Source: Adiantum capillus-veneris (lineage: Eukaryota > Streptophyta > Polypodiopsida > Polypodiales > Pteridaceae). From it: 64,000 bases of DNA. The position numbers and the translations under genes are program-made. Where the stretch lies: assembly GCA_014529385.2 (NCBI GenBank), contig CM043971.1:30769709-30833708 (forward strand), given 5' to 3'. Below, piece by piece: positions 20,971-33,400 of the stretch. Position 1 is the first letter of the stretch, and the number at the start of each line of letters is the position of its first letter. The notes below the pieces were generated by a model. That model saw only the letters and a list, made by a program, of their open reading frames with translations. It made no database searches and was not told where the DNA came from.

Positions 20971-22690
20971 CTATTTGAGATCATAGTGAATTTTTAGATG
21001 CTTTATATAATTCCTGGCTTCATGTACTTTGATCACAGGCTCCTTGTATCCCAATTTTTGGGCAAACATGATTGCTTCTGTACCTTTCAAGTCTGATAGC
21101 GATTTGATATTCTTTAAGACCCTTACTTTTTCTCGATCATGTGCTGAAAGTTTCTTGTCTTGACTTCGAGTGGACATTCCACTAGTGCTAGATGTTGCAA
21201 CTTTCTCATCGTGACGAGGACGAGAAACTTCTAGTAGCCTTCCTGTGGAGTAGGTTTTTCCTAGAAAAATTAGATTTCTCTCCTCCCATTTAGTAACAAC
21301 CTTGTGTATACGGTTATAAAGCTCATGACCTTGAGCAATGGGTGCTTGTCCATATAAATCAGACCCTGTAAAACTGTGCGAATGTCATTAACATGATTGA
21401 GAGCTTTGATATATGGTAGAAGCTCCCCAAGGAGGATATTATCCTCGTCATCATCAACATTAAATTATGGTGGAAAAATACAATTCAATGCAGGATTCAT
21501 GCATTCCTTTAATGGTTCATCATCTACAAGAAGCAATCTTCTTGCATCAAGCCCAAATTTTGATGATGTAATAGCCAACGGTTTGAAATGTGCTTCTACT
21601 CCTGGATTATCTAAGCGAGTGAACCCCCTACGCATGGTTGACATTGGCTTTACCCCCAGATCATAAAGAATGGAAATTTTTCTTTAACTTCCTTTTCTAA
21701 AATCTTGATGATGTCCACAACATGCATGTCATTAGCAGCTGACCATATCCCTACATTGAAATTGCTAAGTAGAGCCTTTAAAAACTCAATGCATCCTGGA
21801 CAAAGAACAATATGCTCATGTCCAAAATTTAAACTCTTCATTTTCTTGGACTTTTGCCAGCATCTCCTCAGGAACAATCCACACAAACTCACTATTATAG
21901 TCAGCATTGGTTTGTTCATGGATGGAAGGTCTGACTCACCATTCACTTTGATTTCCAAATCCTGGGGTGTTAAAATATTTGTGTTGGATTCTCCTTCTGG
22001 CATTGCACATGTTCTGGAACTTGCATTTCCTTCTACCTCCATTGTAGTGTCATGCAATCCAATTCCCAAATCTTGGGCTACTAGAATATTTTCATTGGAT
22101 TCTTCTTCTTGCCTTGCACATGTTCTGAAACTTTCACTGTCTTCTTCCATTGGATTACTCTTTAAATTTATCTACAGCCATTGTAGCAGTTGACCTTCAA
22201 AAACTTGTAGATTCTTGTCATCTTCTTCAGAAACTCTTTGGTTGACATGGAGATTGATAGAATCTTTCTCAGTAGGGTCAATGGTATGAGTATCCTCTAT
22301 ACCAACGATCTTGAGTAAAACTTTGTCAGCCACAATATGTTGTTGAAGGACTGCAAGTTAAAGAACACCTAATTTTAGATTCCAAAGTGTCTACATTTTG
22401 ATAAATCTTTTTTGTCACACTCTTAGAAAAAGCTAATCGCAAATAGCCAATTTACTAACTGACAACACATCTACAATGAATTTATTTTTATGCTCCTCAT
22501 TGTCTAGAGATTCCTAATCTTTATCTAGCTACATTAGTTGTTTGTCCATGATGGTGGCGTCTAGAAGTATACTTGGAGAAACATTTATGCTTTTAAGCTC
22601 TAGAGCACAAGTCTCATTTTCTATTGCCATGATCTTCTTGCATTGGATGATTTCCTTGACTAAGTTTCTTATGGCCTTCAGGCCATAGGG
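20971..22690 (-). pseudogene. FCP1/SCP-like HAD phosphatase gene relic (first unit)
   Basis: Reading right to left, decayed coding from about 22690 (with stops) is followed by a candidate splice acceptor near 22356. A 166-residue segment (22150-21650) then has an internally repeated linker (SFRTCARQEEESN / SSRTCAMPEGESN) and a HAD core with VGIWSAAND (motif II) and FFMIWG. Motif I is degraded to SLCG, losing both catalytic Asp. After a frameshift comes RLLLVDDEPLKECMNP (motif III) and, after another one-base shift near 21372, an open C-terminal stretch to the stop at 20971. The right edge abuts the minisatellite at about 22669, so the 5' end is missing. Confidence 0.65.
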
Positions 22691-25545
22691 TTATCTTTCT
22701 AGATATCTCTATGACTTTAAGATAATCCAAATTATGTCTCTTTATGGCCTCAAGGCCATAGGGTTAGGATTGTTAGGAGGTCTCAACATATAAATAGATC
22801 TATGGCTTCAAATCCATATGGTACTTTACTTATGTGTCACCCTATGGCCCTAAGGCCATGGGTTGTCATAGGGCCACAAGATGCCCTCTATGAGCACTAT
22901 TAAGAAACCATCTATGCTTTATGTTGGCACCCTATGGCCAGAGGGCCACAAGGTGTGCCTCTTATGCTAGTAAGAAACCCTTTATGCTACATGTTTTCAC
23001 TCTATAGCTCTTGGGCCATAGGGTGCCCTTTGTGCTAGTAAAAAATCCTCTATGCTCTATGTTTGCACCCTATGGACCTAGGGCCACAAGGTACCCTCTA
23101 TCTAGTAAGAAATCCTCTACGCTCAATATTGAGACCATGTGGCCCCAAAGCCGTAGGATATCCTCTATGGTAGTGAGAAAAACCCTCTATGCTCTATGTT
23201 GGCACCCTATGGAGACTTGAGGGCCACAAGGTACCCTTTATAATGCTACTAAGAAACCTTGTATGCTCTAGGGGAGCACCAAATAGCCCCTACGCCACAA
23301 GGTTCCCTCTATGCTAGAAAGAAAACCTCTACGCTCTACATTGGCAACCTACAGCCCTCGGGCCATAGGGTGCATCAAATGGCTCCTAGGCCATAGGGTG
23401 CCCTCTATGCTAGAAAGAAACCATCTAAAGAGTGTAGGCCACAAGATGCACTCTATGCTAGTAAGAAACCATATAAACTCTATGTTGGTAACCTATGGCC
23501 CAAAGGCCATAGGGTGGCCAAGGAACCCTTTAGGAGCATTCCCCACAAAGACCACCTTATGGCCCCATGGTGATTTAGTGGCTTAGGTTCCCTTTTAAGA
23601 CTCTTCTATTTTTATATCATATGGTCCCAGGGAAATAAGCTATCCTCTATGCTATCAAAAAACCCTTTATGCTCTTTGTTGGAATCGTATGGCCCCAAGG
23701 CCATAGGGTGCTCTCTATGCTAGCAAGAAACCCTCCATGCTATATGTTTGCACCCTATGGCACCAAGGACACAGGGTGTCCTCCATGATAGTAAGAAACC
23801 CTCTATGCTCTATGTTTGCACCCCATTTGACTATGTTGACACCCTATGGCCCCAGGGCCGTAGGGTGCTCTCTATGCTAGTAAGAAACCCTATATGCTCT
23901 CTGTTGGCACTCTATGGTCCCAAGGGCCATGGGGTGGAAAATGTGACCTTTGAGAGTATTCCTTACCATGTTTGCAAAGACCACCTTAGCCTAGGTTCCA
24001 TCTTAGAGACTCTATATTGCCACCCTATGACCTAGGGCCATAGGGTGCCCATTATCCTATAAAGAGACCCTCTATGTTAGCAATAAACCCTCTATTCTCT
24101 ATGTTGGCACCCTATGGCCCTAGGGCCACAAGGTGCCCTTCATCCTAGGAAGAGACCCTTTATGCCCTAAATTGGTACTCTTTAGCCTTAGGGTCATAGG
24201 GCTCCTTCTATGCTAGTAAGATACATTATATGGTATAGGTTTCCACCCTATTGCGTAGGGCTAAAAGGTTTGCTCTATATGCTACTATCATATGGTCCAA
24301 GGGCCAGATGGTGACCAAGGTGTCATGTGTGAGAGAATTCTGTACTACATATACAAAAACCACTTTATGGCACTATGGCATCCCAAGGGCAACAAGGTGC
24401 TAATAGAAATCCCTCTATGCTGTATGTTGGCACCCTATGGCCCCAAGACCATAGGGCGGCCTTTATGCTAGTAAAATTCCCTCTCTGCACTATGTTTACG
24501 TGTATACTTATAAGAAGCCATTTATGCACTATGTTGTCATCTTATGACCCTAGATCCATAAGATGTTCTCTATGGTAAAAGAGAAATCTTACATGGGCTA
24601 TGCGGCATCCTATGGTCCTAGGGCCATAGGGTGTCTTCTATGCTAGCAAACCCTCTATGCCTAATGCTAGCACCCTATAACCCCAGGATCACAAGGTAGC
24701 CCTCCATGCTCTATATAGGCACCCTATGGCCCCAGGGCCATAGGGTCATTCTATGCTAATAAGAACCTCAATATGCTTTATGTTGACACCCTATGTTCCT
24801 AGGGCCACAAGGTGCCCTCAAGGCTAATATAAACCCCTAATGTTTCATGTTTGCACCCTATGGTGCTAGTACCACAAGGTGTTGTCTATGCTAGGAAGAA
24901 ACCTTGTGTGCTCTGTGTTCACACCCTATGGCCCTAGGGTGCCCTATATGCTACTAAGAAACACCATATGCTCTATGTTGGAACCCTGTGGCCCTAGGGC
25001 CATAGGGTGCTATCATAAGAAACCATCTATTGTCTATGTTGAGACCCTATGGCCCTAAGGCCATAGGGTGGCCAAGGCGTCCTTGAAGAGAATTCCTTAC
25101 TACATACATATAGAATACTTTATGGCCCCAAGACCATTGAGTGACCTAAGTGCCCCTTTAGAGACTCTATATTTGTACCCTATGGACATTGAGTGACTTA
25201 CGTGCCTCTTCATAGACTCTATGTTAGAGCCCTATGGTACTAGGGTCATAGAGTGCTCTCTATGCTACTAAGAGACCCTATATGATCTTTGCTGGCACTC
25301 TTGGGGCCATAGGGTACCTTTCATGTTAGCAAGAAATTCTACATGCTTTATGTTAGCAGCCTATGGCCCTAGGGCCACAAGGTTCCCTCTATGCTTCTAT
25401 GCTAAAAGGAAATCCTCCATGCTCTAAGTTGGCATATGACCCAAGGGCCAAAGGGTGTCTTCAATGCTTAGTAAGAAACACTATATGCTCTAAGTTCGTA
25501 TCCTATGGCCCAAGGGACATAGGGTGGCCAAGGTATCCACGGTAC
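22669..25545. repeat. Palindromic-core minisatellite, block 1 (about 2.9 kb)
   Basis: Diverged tandem monomers of about 65-70 bp. Each has a palindromic core (CACCCTATGGCC then GGCCATAGGGTG, 2-6 bp apart) followed by a spacer of the type CCTCTATGCTAGTAAGAAACC and CTCTATGCTCTATGTTGG. Many cores retain full two-fold symmetry, for example near 24729 and 25050. Others have CACAAGG in place of the right arm. Open frames here are degenerate readings of the monomer. Confidence 0.95.
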
Positions 25546-26834
25546 ATTCACAAATGGATCTTGATTACGATGTCATTAGAGCACATAGCATTCTTTCTAA
25601 TATTAGTAATTTCAATAAAAGAAGTCAAGTTGTTTTCTTAAATACCATTTGTATAGGTGATATAATTTTTGACATAATTTTCAAGGATGAATACACATTA
25701 AAAGTTTTCATAATAAAATAGTCATGAAAAAATCCAAGTGTATATACACATTAAAATAATTATAGGTGGTATATATCAACTTAATTAAACAATGATAGTC
25801 ATGAAAAATTAAAAGTGTTAACTTTTTTTTTAAAATCTCAATGTATTTATGATCTTATTAAAATGTGTAAGTTAATACTGCGGTAAATATGCAATCCAAT
25901 ATACAAAATTGAATCATTATCATTATCATACATCATACATCTGTTGCTTTGCCACACAGTTGAAGGGGTCTTTGCCTTCAAATATCATCATAACATTCGA
26001 ACATTTAAATCAAATTTGCAGTACTTTAATTCACAAATGCATTGATCTGTTGGTGGATGGCAGGTCTGGCTCACCATGCACTTTGATTTTCAAATACTGG
26101 GGGGAAAAAATATTTGTGTTGGATTCTCCTTATGGCATTGCACATGTTCTGGAACTTGCATTGCCTTCTACTTCCAATTTACAAACTTAAACAATGGTTA
26201 TACATTATACAATCATTTCTTTGCAATAAACCTTGATACAATGTTCTGATTGCTACATGGCAAGCTAAAAAATTGTACTAGTCCTATCTTCCCTCTATTG
26301 AAAAAAATTCAAGATATAAATTCCAATTATCGGCATCATCTAGAAGAGAAACAAAATCATACTTTGGAACAAAATACTCGCACTTTATATCTTTGAATAA
26401 AATCTTGTTACAATTAAAGAACTATATATTCACATAATCCAAAGGACAAATGCTTCAATAACCATTTGCACTTTGATACTCGATGTTTACTATCTAAGCA
26501 AATAATTGGCATTTACAACAAATGTTGAATAGATGTTTAATCTAGTTAGTTGCAATACAAAGATAATTATTTCAAACGCTTACACCATCAATTCACAATA
26601 GAAGAACTTACACCCAACAAAAAATGATCATACATCAATTGTTCAAACTCTCATTTTAGAATTTTGAGGACTAAATACTTTTTAGTTTTTTCTAGCTTAT
26701 TTCATTCTCAATAGAATATTAAACCTTAATCACAAGATAAAAAATATATGTCCCTAGTGTATATGGACACAAGATATAAGGCCAAAGAAAAATGTTTTTG
26801 AAACACTTAAAGAGTCTTTAGGTGACCTAGAATA
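25546..26834. other. AT-rich spacer between minisatellite blocks 1 and 2
   Basis: Unique-looking AT-rich sequence with no supported gene. The one recognisable segment is a partial duplicate of the HAD relic linker at 26041-26180. Confidence 0.6.
26041..26180. repeat. Duplicated fragment of the HAD relic linker
   Basis: About 135 bp resembling 21911-22045 in the same orientation, by eye nearly 90% identical, including the shared run GGCATTGCACATGTTCTGGA. Only this piece is present; neither HAD motif adjoins it. It lies on the opposite side of minisatellite block 1 from its source. Confidence 0.75.
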
Positions 26835-27420
26835 ACCAACCTATGGTCTAAAGGCCATAGGGTGTCATGTGATATTTTATAAGACGTGTCCATAGAGAGC
26901 TAAGTGATTTGCATCCATGGGGTGGTTTAAGTGCCCCATGTGGAGATTCTATGTCACCACCCTACGGCCCTAAGGCCTTAGGGTATCCCAAATGCTCTTG
27001 GTTAACTTATGTTTCCTTCTAGAATAGACCAAATACTTATGTGCCCTTTTAGAGACTTTAGATTGTAGGATAGCCCAAATGCTTTTGGGGGTTTCTGTGT
27101 TGACACCCTATGGCCTTAAGGCTGTAGACTAGCCCAAATGCTTATGTGCCATTTTAAAGACTCTATGTAATCACCCTATATCCGTAAGATTGTAGGGTAG
27201 TCCAAATGCTTTTGGGGGATTCTATGTTGACACCCTATGGACTTAAGGCTATAGAGTAACCCAGATACTTATGTTTCCTTTTAGAGACTCGGTGTAATCA
27301 CCCTGCGTCCATAAGATTGTAGGGTATCCCATTTTCTTTTGGGGGATTCTATGGCCCTAGGGCCATAGGGTGTCATGTCTACAAAGAACTCTATGATCCT
27401 CAAGTCATAGGGTGTTCTTC
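26835..27420. repeat. Palindromic-core minisatellite, block 2 (about 0.6 kb)
   Basis: Diverged monomers with the same CCCTATGGCC...GGCCATAGGG core but a different spacer (AGCCCAAATGCTTTTGGGGG, TTTTAGAGACTC). The core spacing is preserved while the linker has changed, suggesting an older or separately evolved branch of the array. Confidence 0.85.
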
Positions 27421-27725
27421 CCAAACCTCATATGATCACTTAACTTTAAAGTATTACATAATATATCTTATGATCATATATAAATGTAGAATTCTATCTA
27501 CCACAACATGTCCATATAATATCATACACTTAAGTTTGATTCATTTATTGTGAAAAAACTCAAACTCACAAGTTCACATTTTTTCAAAGAAAATAAATTG
27601 AGAAAAATAACGAACCAAACATCAATGTTTTTAACATCATGGGAAGATTTGATATGGGACAAATAAAATAAAATGACAACAATAATAATCTAAATATCAG
27701 TAATGTAATATCATGGGTCGCTAGC
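27421..27725. other. AT-rich spacer
   Basis: No gene seen. It forms the 3' flank of the unidentified minus-strand gene relic. Confidence 0.5.
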
Positions 27726-28715
27726 TTAACATGTTTCCTGTAGAATTTCTAGAATGGCCTCAGCACTTGCATCCAATGGTTCTTCAATTTCTTCTTCCTC
27801 TGAATCCTTGGCATTGAATTTCTTTGTGTTATCCACACCTACCCACCTTCTAAGATCAATGTCTTCTTCCACTATGGAATGGCAAAGAGATTCCAATTGC
27901 GTCATTTGATCACTACTACATGCAACTGATATCACCTTTCTCTGTTGTTGTAGTGCCTCTTTAGTCCCATAGCCTAATGAGAAGATTCCTATTACTTGAT
28001 CATCTTTTTTGAGACAGATGCATTTGATTTTACGACGTACAAAAAAGTATTTGGCCGTGGTCACATCATCATACTCATCGTCGTTGATGCAGAGAGTATG
28101 CATTGGCTCCAACAGTGACTCTTTAACGCTAGAGTAGTTGGTGTACTGCTCTCCTTGACTGAAAAATGCCCAAGCCCCAAAAATTACTTCGCAAAGAGCA
28201 CATGTTTGGACGGTCTCTGATCCCATTAAGGAGCTCAAAGGTAGAATGTGCATTTCATACCATTTAGCTTTTTCAAAAATTGCCTTCTCTAGGGAAGTAG
28301 CATGCTGATACTTGACTAAGCCGGCAATTAAAAACTCTGATGGTTGATGTGCTACCCCACATACTCCATCGATTACTTTACCAAATTGGGTAGCACTCCA
28401 ACCACTAGATGTAAGACTTTTGTGTGTTGTATCTATGATGCAAACACCAACACGAATTTTAGAGCTATTCTCACTGCAGAGAAACGCAATGCCTTCCAAA
28501 TTCTTTCCAACACACTTGATTGTCCATGGTAAAATGAATTGCAAACTAGAAGTGCCATTATTTTGTGCAATGGCCCACTGCACATATCCCCTAGTGATCT
28601 CAGGAATTGGCTCTTTCTCCTTTCCTTTTTGGAGTAGGAGATTTAGCCATTGCGTACAGCTCGTGAAGAGATTTGTAAATCTCATCTGTAATGTTATAAT
28701 GAGACTTACATTCAT
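27726..28715 (-). CDS. Unidentified protein, long open 3' exon of the 27.7-30.4 kb gene relic
   Basis: A 329-residue open frame whose genuine part probably begins near 28650, where the frame used by the exon to its right (…KSPTPKRKGER) must shift by one base to enter it (…LLLQKGKEKEP). I do not recognise a family. Visible features are a charged start, Cys-containing blocks (VQTCALCEVIFGAW), a basic stretch (RRKIKCICLKK) and a strongly acidic C-terminal tail (EEEEIEEPLDASAEAILEIL). There is no signal peptide or membrane segment beyond an artefactual hydrophobic N-terminus. A 990 bp open frame in a decayed neighbourhood suggests real coding history. Confidence 0.55.
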   Translation of the reverse strand: MNVSLIITLQMRFTNLFTSCTQWLNLLLQKGKEKEPIPEITRGYVQWAIAQNNGTSSLQFILPWTIKCVGKNLEGIAFLCSENSSKIRVGVCIIDTTHKSLTSSGWSATQFGKVIDGVCGVAHQPSEFLIAGLVKYQHATSLEKAIFEKAKWYEMHILPLSSLMGSETVQTCALCEVIFGAWAFFSQGEQYTNYSSVKESLLEPMHTLCINDDEYDDVTTAKYFFVRRKIKCICLKKDDQVIGIFSLGYGTKEALQQQRKVISVACSSDQMTQLESLCHSIVEEDIDLRRWVGVDNTKKFNAKDSEEEEIEEPLDASAEAILEILQETC

Positions 28716-29094
28716 CCCACGAAGTAACTGCTATTGCTGATGGATCTATCTCTTTAAATGCCATCAACATTTGAGGCTCAAAAACCTTGGTCTGCTTTAA
28801 GTTCGTTGCACGTGCAGTGAGGTCGAGCATGCCCGCTTGATGTGGTTGCTTCACTAAGTAGATCTTCTCATCTGTCAGCTCCTGTTGTAGTAGCTTGACA
28901 TCATTATCTTCTAAACCATTTAGGCATCTAAAGGTTGCTATGCTTGGTTGTCGCCCACGAGCAGTTGATGTCTAATGCTTCTCCAAGATGTTTATCCATT
29001 GATCATAGATTTCATCATTGTACATGACCATGTGTGCTTCTTTGTTGGCAAATGATTTATGGTTGAACACGATGTTTGCCACATTTATGAAGGC
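28600..29094 (-). pseudogene. Unidentified gene relic, internal exon
   Basis: After a candidate acceptor (TTTTGAAG at about 29095) the frame reads AFINVANIVFNHKSFANKEA..., meets one TAG near 28974, then continues unbroken to PTPKRKGERANS at 28600. The sequence is coherent (NDVKLLQQELTDEKIYLVKQ; SWDECKSHYNITDEIYKSLH) but matches no family I know. It is linked to the upstream exon by an 80 bp intron (29174-29095, GTAAGT...AG). Confidence 0.5.
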
Positions 29095-29174
29095 CTTCAA
29101 AATAAATAAAATAAAATAAACTTTATTTCAAGACATATTTGTAACAAAAAAAAGCATAGGGAAGTGGAACTTAC
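29095..29174 (-). other. Candidate 80 bp intron
   Basis: The minus strand has a consensus 5' splice site GTAAGT at 29174-29169 and an AT-rich tract ending in AG at 29096-29095. Coding-like sequence lies on both sides. Confidence 0.5.
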
Positions 29175-29186
29175 ATCCCAACTTGC

Positions 29187-29687
29187 TCAACTCGGATGAC
29201 CGATAGGAACACCTGCCTTGGGTTTTGTTGGTTTAGAATATGCAAGCCATTGACTACGGCCATGCTTCAAGACCTCCACATACTGTTGGTGTTTGATTGC
29301 TGTTATTCTCTCCATGTTCTCCATTTTGAAAATTTGAACAGCAACCTCTTTCGGAGTGTCTACCACTATCCTTGCAGTTGTAAACTTGTAGAACTCTTTT
29401 CTCAAAGCATACTTAGTGTTGTTGTTACGCAAAAAAGCTCTAGATGCTATGATGGAATGCTGACCAGCTAGAATCCAATAGTGGTATGTTGATAGCTTGT
29501 CTCCATGCACTACAGATGTTTGTAAAGGCATTTTTGTAATTGGGTTATACGGCATCAGGTCTGCTGCACTGGAGACTGGCCTAGAGTGCCCTGCAAATTG
29601 CTTCAAGAGATATTTCACATACACCTCTGACAATGGTCTGCATTTATAGCCATCTGGTGAAAGCTTGCATTGCTCAACTGGGATCAA
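29187..29687 (-). pseudogene. Unidentified gene relic, exon with possible ParB-like motif
   Basis: A 166-residue open stretch; coding probably enters from the right in the same frame (KFGVQFTQLIPVEQCKL). YHYWILAGQHSIIASRAFL resembles the G-x-H-R/S region of ParB/sulfiredoxin-fold domains, and IPVEQCKLSPDGYKCRPLSE resembles the start of such domains. This is only a weak resemblance. VVDTPKEVAVQIFKMENMER follows. A TGA shortly before the GTAAGT donor ends the frame. Confidence 0.45.
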
Positions 29688-29814
29688 TTGGGTAAATTGT
29701 ACACCAAATTTAAAATAGTGTGCAATTCCAATGTATCTTTGGGTTGTATAATAGAGTCCAACACAGCTAAGGATGCTGAGTCCACAACCACTGCCATTGA
29801 GGGGGTTTCAACTG

Positions 29815-30386
29815 TTAGGGTTGGAAGTCCACTAGAATCTCCTGCTTCTTGAGTCTATAAGGGTATAACTGAAAGATTTTCTTCAGCCACATTTTCACTA
29901 TTGTCTCCAAGTGAGGGAGTCTGACTCTCCTTGAGAGTCTTAGATTGATTTGCTTTACCTGTGTCTTCATTCGATTCTTATTCTTCTTTGTGCTGCTCAA
30001 TTTACCTAAATATTGATTGACTTTCTTAAAGCCCTCAATATATAAGTCTATAAAGTTCTCACTTGGAGTGTCTTCTTGAAGCTCCACCCACCCTGCTTTT
30101 GTCATTGTCACTCTGTCATAATCAACCTTCACCAATTTTTGAGCAAAGTCCACAGGCTCCAGCAAGTAGGAGTCACCATTTAGTAGTTTTACTCCAAGGC
30201 ATGGAGACATTTCAATATCTGAACAATCTTTCTTTATCTCCTTGACAATACCACAGTCCTTGAAGGGCAATCGCTCTTTATCTTGAAAGAACAAGTTCCA
30301 CCGTTTGGAAAGTGAAAATCTAGATACCAAGAACTTGGTGTTGAGCCTGTTGCATCAATTGACTTTGACTTTCTCTTCTGAGACAT
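29815..30386 (-). pseudogene. Unidentified gene relic, 5' exon
   Basis: The likely start is MSQKRKSKSIDATGS (ATG 30386-30384), with a basic N-terminus. A one-base shift near 30340 moves reading to the long frame SRFSLSKRWNLFFQDKERLPFK..., which runs to about 29950. Further frame changes lead to acidic sequence that continues through the tail toward 29700. The start lies only about 50 bp from minisatellite block 3, so any promoter would be within or beside the repeat. No family recognised. Confidence 0.45.
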
Positions 30387-30436
30387 TTTTTGTAAAAAGA
30401 ATGACATATATTTAGACAAGATGAATATTAATACAT

Positions 30437-33400
30437 CCATATGGACCTAGGGCCATACAGTCCCCTCTATGTTAAACCATGTGGTCCTAGGTCCAAAGGG
30501 TGCCAACAAAATGGTTCTACAAGTGTACCTAGGCCACTCTATGGTAGTGTGATCACATGTTCTCTTATGAAATTAGAGGAACCTCAAAGTAGTATCCCTT
30601 GAATGGCCTAAATACCCCTTTAGATCCTCTACACCAACACCATATGGCATCATGTGGCCTAAAGGCCATAGGGTCCCCTGCATGGTAGTAAGAACCTCTA
30701 TATGCTGATCTACATTGGCATCCTATGGCCCCAAGGCCACAAGGTGGCCTCAATGTTTTGAAGAAGCGCTTCATGAGGGTTATCTGGTAACCTATGGCCC
30801 AAGGGCCATATGGTGCTCTCCATGCAAGTAAAAACCACTATTTGATCTATATTGAGGAGACCTTGTGGGATGAAGTCCATAGGGTCCCCTCTATGATGGT
30901 AAGAACCTTTGTTTCCTCTATAATGGAACCTTGTGGCCTGAAGGCCATAGGGTTATCTCTATGCTACTAAGAATCTCTTTGTGCTCTATGATCTATCGTC
31001 TATGCTCTATGCTCTATATTGACTTCCTATGGCCCCAAGGCCACAAGGTGCCCTTATTGTTTCCAAAAAACCCTCATTGTTTTTCTATGGCCCATGGGCC
31101 ATAGCTCTCTATGTCGGTATAAAGCACCATTTGCTCTATATTGGCTCCCTAAGGGCTAAAGGCCATAGGGTTGGTCTCAAGGGCCCCAAGGGTGCTCTAT
31201 ATGCCAATGAAAAATACTATTTTCTCTATATTGAGAAGACCTTGTAGGCTAAAGGCCATAGGAACCCTTCTATGATGGATTTTTGACAACCAATCACCCT
31301 AGGTCCATAGGATGTTCTATATGCCAGTAAAAACACTATTTGCTCTATATTGGCACCATGTGACTTGAAAGCCATATGGTCCCATCTATTCTAGTAATAG
31401 CCTCTCCATGCTCTATATTGGCACCCTTTGGCCTGAAGGCCATAGGGTCCGATCTTTGCTAGTAAGAACCGATCTATGCTCTATATTGGCACCCTATGGC
31501 CTGAAGGCCATAGGGTCCCTTGTATGCTAGTAAAACCTCTCTATGCGCTACACATCCGATGACCCCAAGGCCACAAGTTGCCCTCTATGGTTTGAAGAAA
31601 CCCTTCATGAGGGTTTTTTGGCAACCTATCGACCCAGAGCCATAGGGCGCTCTCTATGCCATTGAAAAACCCTCATTGTTTTGGCACCCTATGGCCCCAG
31701 GTATAAAGCACTATTTGGTCTCTCTATGCTAGTAAGAACTGATCTGTGCTCTATATTGGCACCCTTTGGCCTGAAGGCCATAGGGTCCACTCTTTGCTAG
31801 TAAGAACCAATCTATGCTCTATATTGGCACCCTATGGCCTGAAGGCCATAGGGTCCCTTGTATGCTATTAAGAACCTCTCTATGCTCTACACATACTATG
31901 ACCCCAAGGGTACAAGGTGCCCTCTATGTTTTGAAGAAACCCTTCATGAGGGTTTTTTTGCAACCTATGGACCCAGGGCCATAGGGTGCTCTCTATGCTA
32001 GTAAAAACACTATTTGCTCAATATTGATGATGGGCTGGCGGCCATAGGGTCCCCTTTATGCTAGTAAGAACCTCTGTTTTCTCTACGTTGACACCCTGTG
32101 GCCTGAAGGCCATAGGGTTCCCTGTATGCTAGTAAGAAGCTCTCTATGCTCTATGCTCTATATTGACATCCTATGGCCCCAAGGCCACAAGGTGCCCTCA
32201 TTGTTTTGAAAAAACCCTCATTGTTTTGGCACCCTATGTCCCTAGATATAAAGCACTATTTGGTCTCTCTATGCTAGTAAGAACCGATCTATGCTCTATA
32301 TTGGCACCCTTTGGCCTGAAGGCCATAGGGTCCGCTCTTTGCTAGTAAGAACCAATCTATGCTCTATATTGGCACCCTATGGCCTGAAGGCCATAGGGTC
32401 CCCTGTATGCTGGTAAGAACCTCTCTATGCTCTACACATCCTATGACCCCAAGGGCACAAGTCCCTCTATGTTTTGAAGAAACCCTTCATGAGGGTTTTT
32501 TTTTGAAACCTATGGACCCAGGGCCATAGGGTGCTCTCTATGCCAGTAAAAACATTATTTGCTCTATATTGAGGAGACCTTGTGGGTTGAAGGCCATAGG
32601 GTTCCCTCTATTCTAGTAAGAACCTCTATTTTCTCTATGTTGACACCCTGTGGCCCAAAGGCCATAGGGTTCCCTCTATGGTAGTAAGAAGCTCTCTATG
32701 CTCTATGCTCTATGCTCTATCCTCTATCCTCTATCCTCTATCCTCTATATTGACATCCTATGGCCCTAAGGCCACACGGTGCCCTCATTGTTTTGAAAAA
32801 ACCCTCATTGTTTTGGCACCCTATGGCCCCAAGTATAAGGCACTATTTGGTCTCTCTATGCTAGTAAGAACTGATCTATGCTCTATATTGGCACCCTATG
32901 GCCTGAAGGCCATAGGGTCCCCTGTATGCTAGTAAGCAACTCTCTATGCTCTACACATCCTATGACCCCAAGGGCACATGAGGGTTTTTTGGTAACCTAT
33001 GGACCGAGGGCCATAAGGTGCTCTCTATGCTAGTATAAAACACTATTTGCTCTATATTGAAGAGACCTTGTGGGCTGAAGGCCATAGGGTCCCCTCTATG
33101 CTAGTAAGAACCTTTGTTTTCTCTATATTGACACCATGTGGCCTTAAGGCCATAGAGTTACCTTTATGGTAGTAAAAAGCTCTCTATTCTCTATGCTCTA
33201 TGCTCTATGATGTATGCTCTATGCTCTATGCTCTATGCTCTATGCTCTATGCTCTATATTGAGATCCTATGGCCCGAAGGCCACAAGGTGCCCTCATTGT
33301 TTTGAAAAAACCCTCATTGTTTTGGCACCCTATGGCCACATGTATCAAGCACTATTTGGTGTCTCTATGCTAGTAAGAACTGATATATCCTCTATATTAG

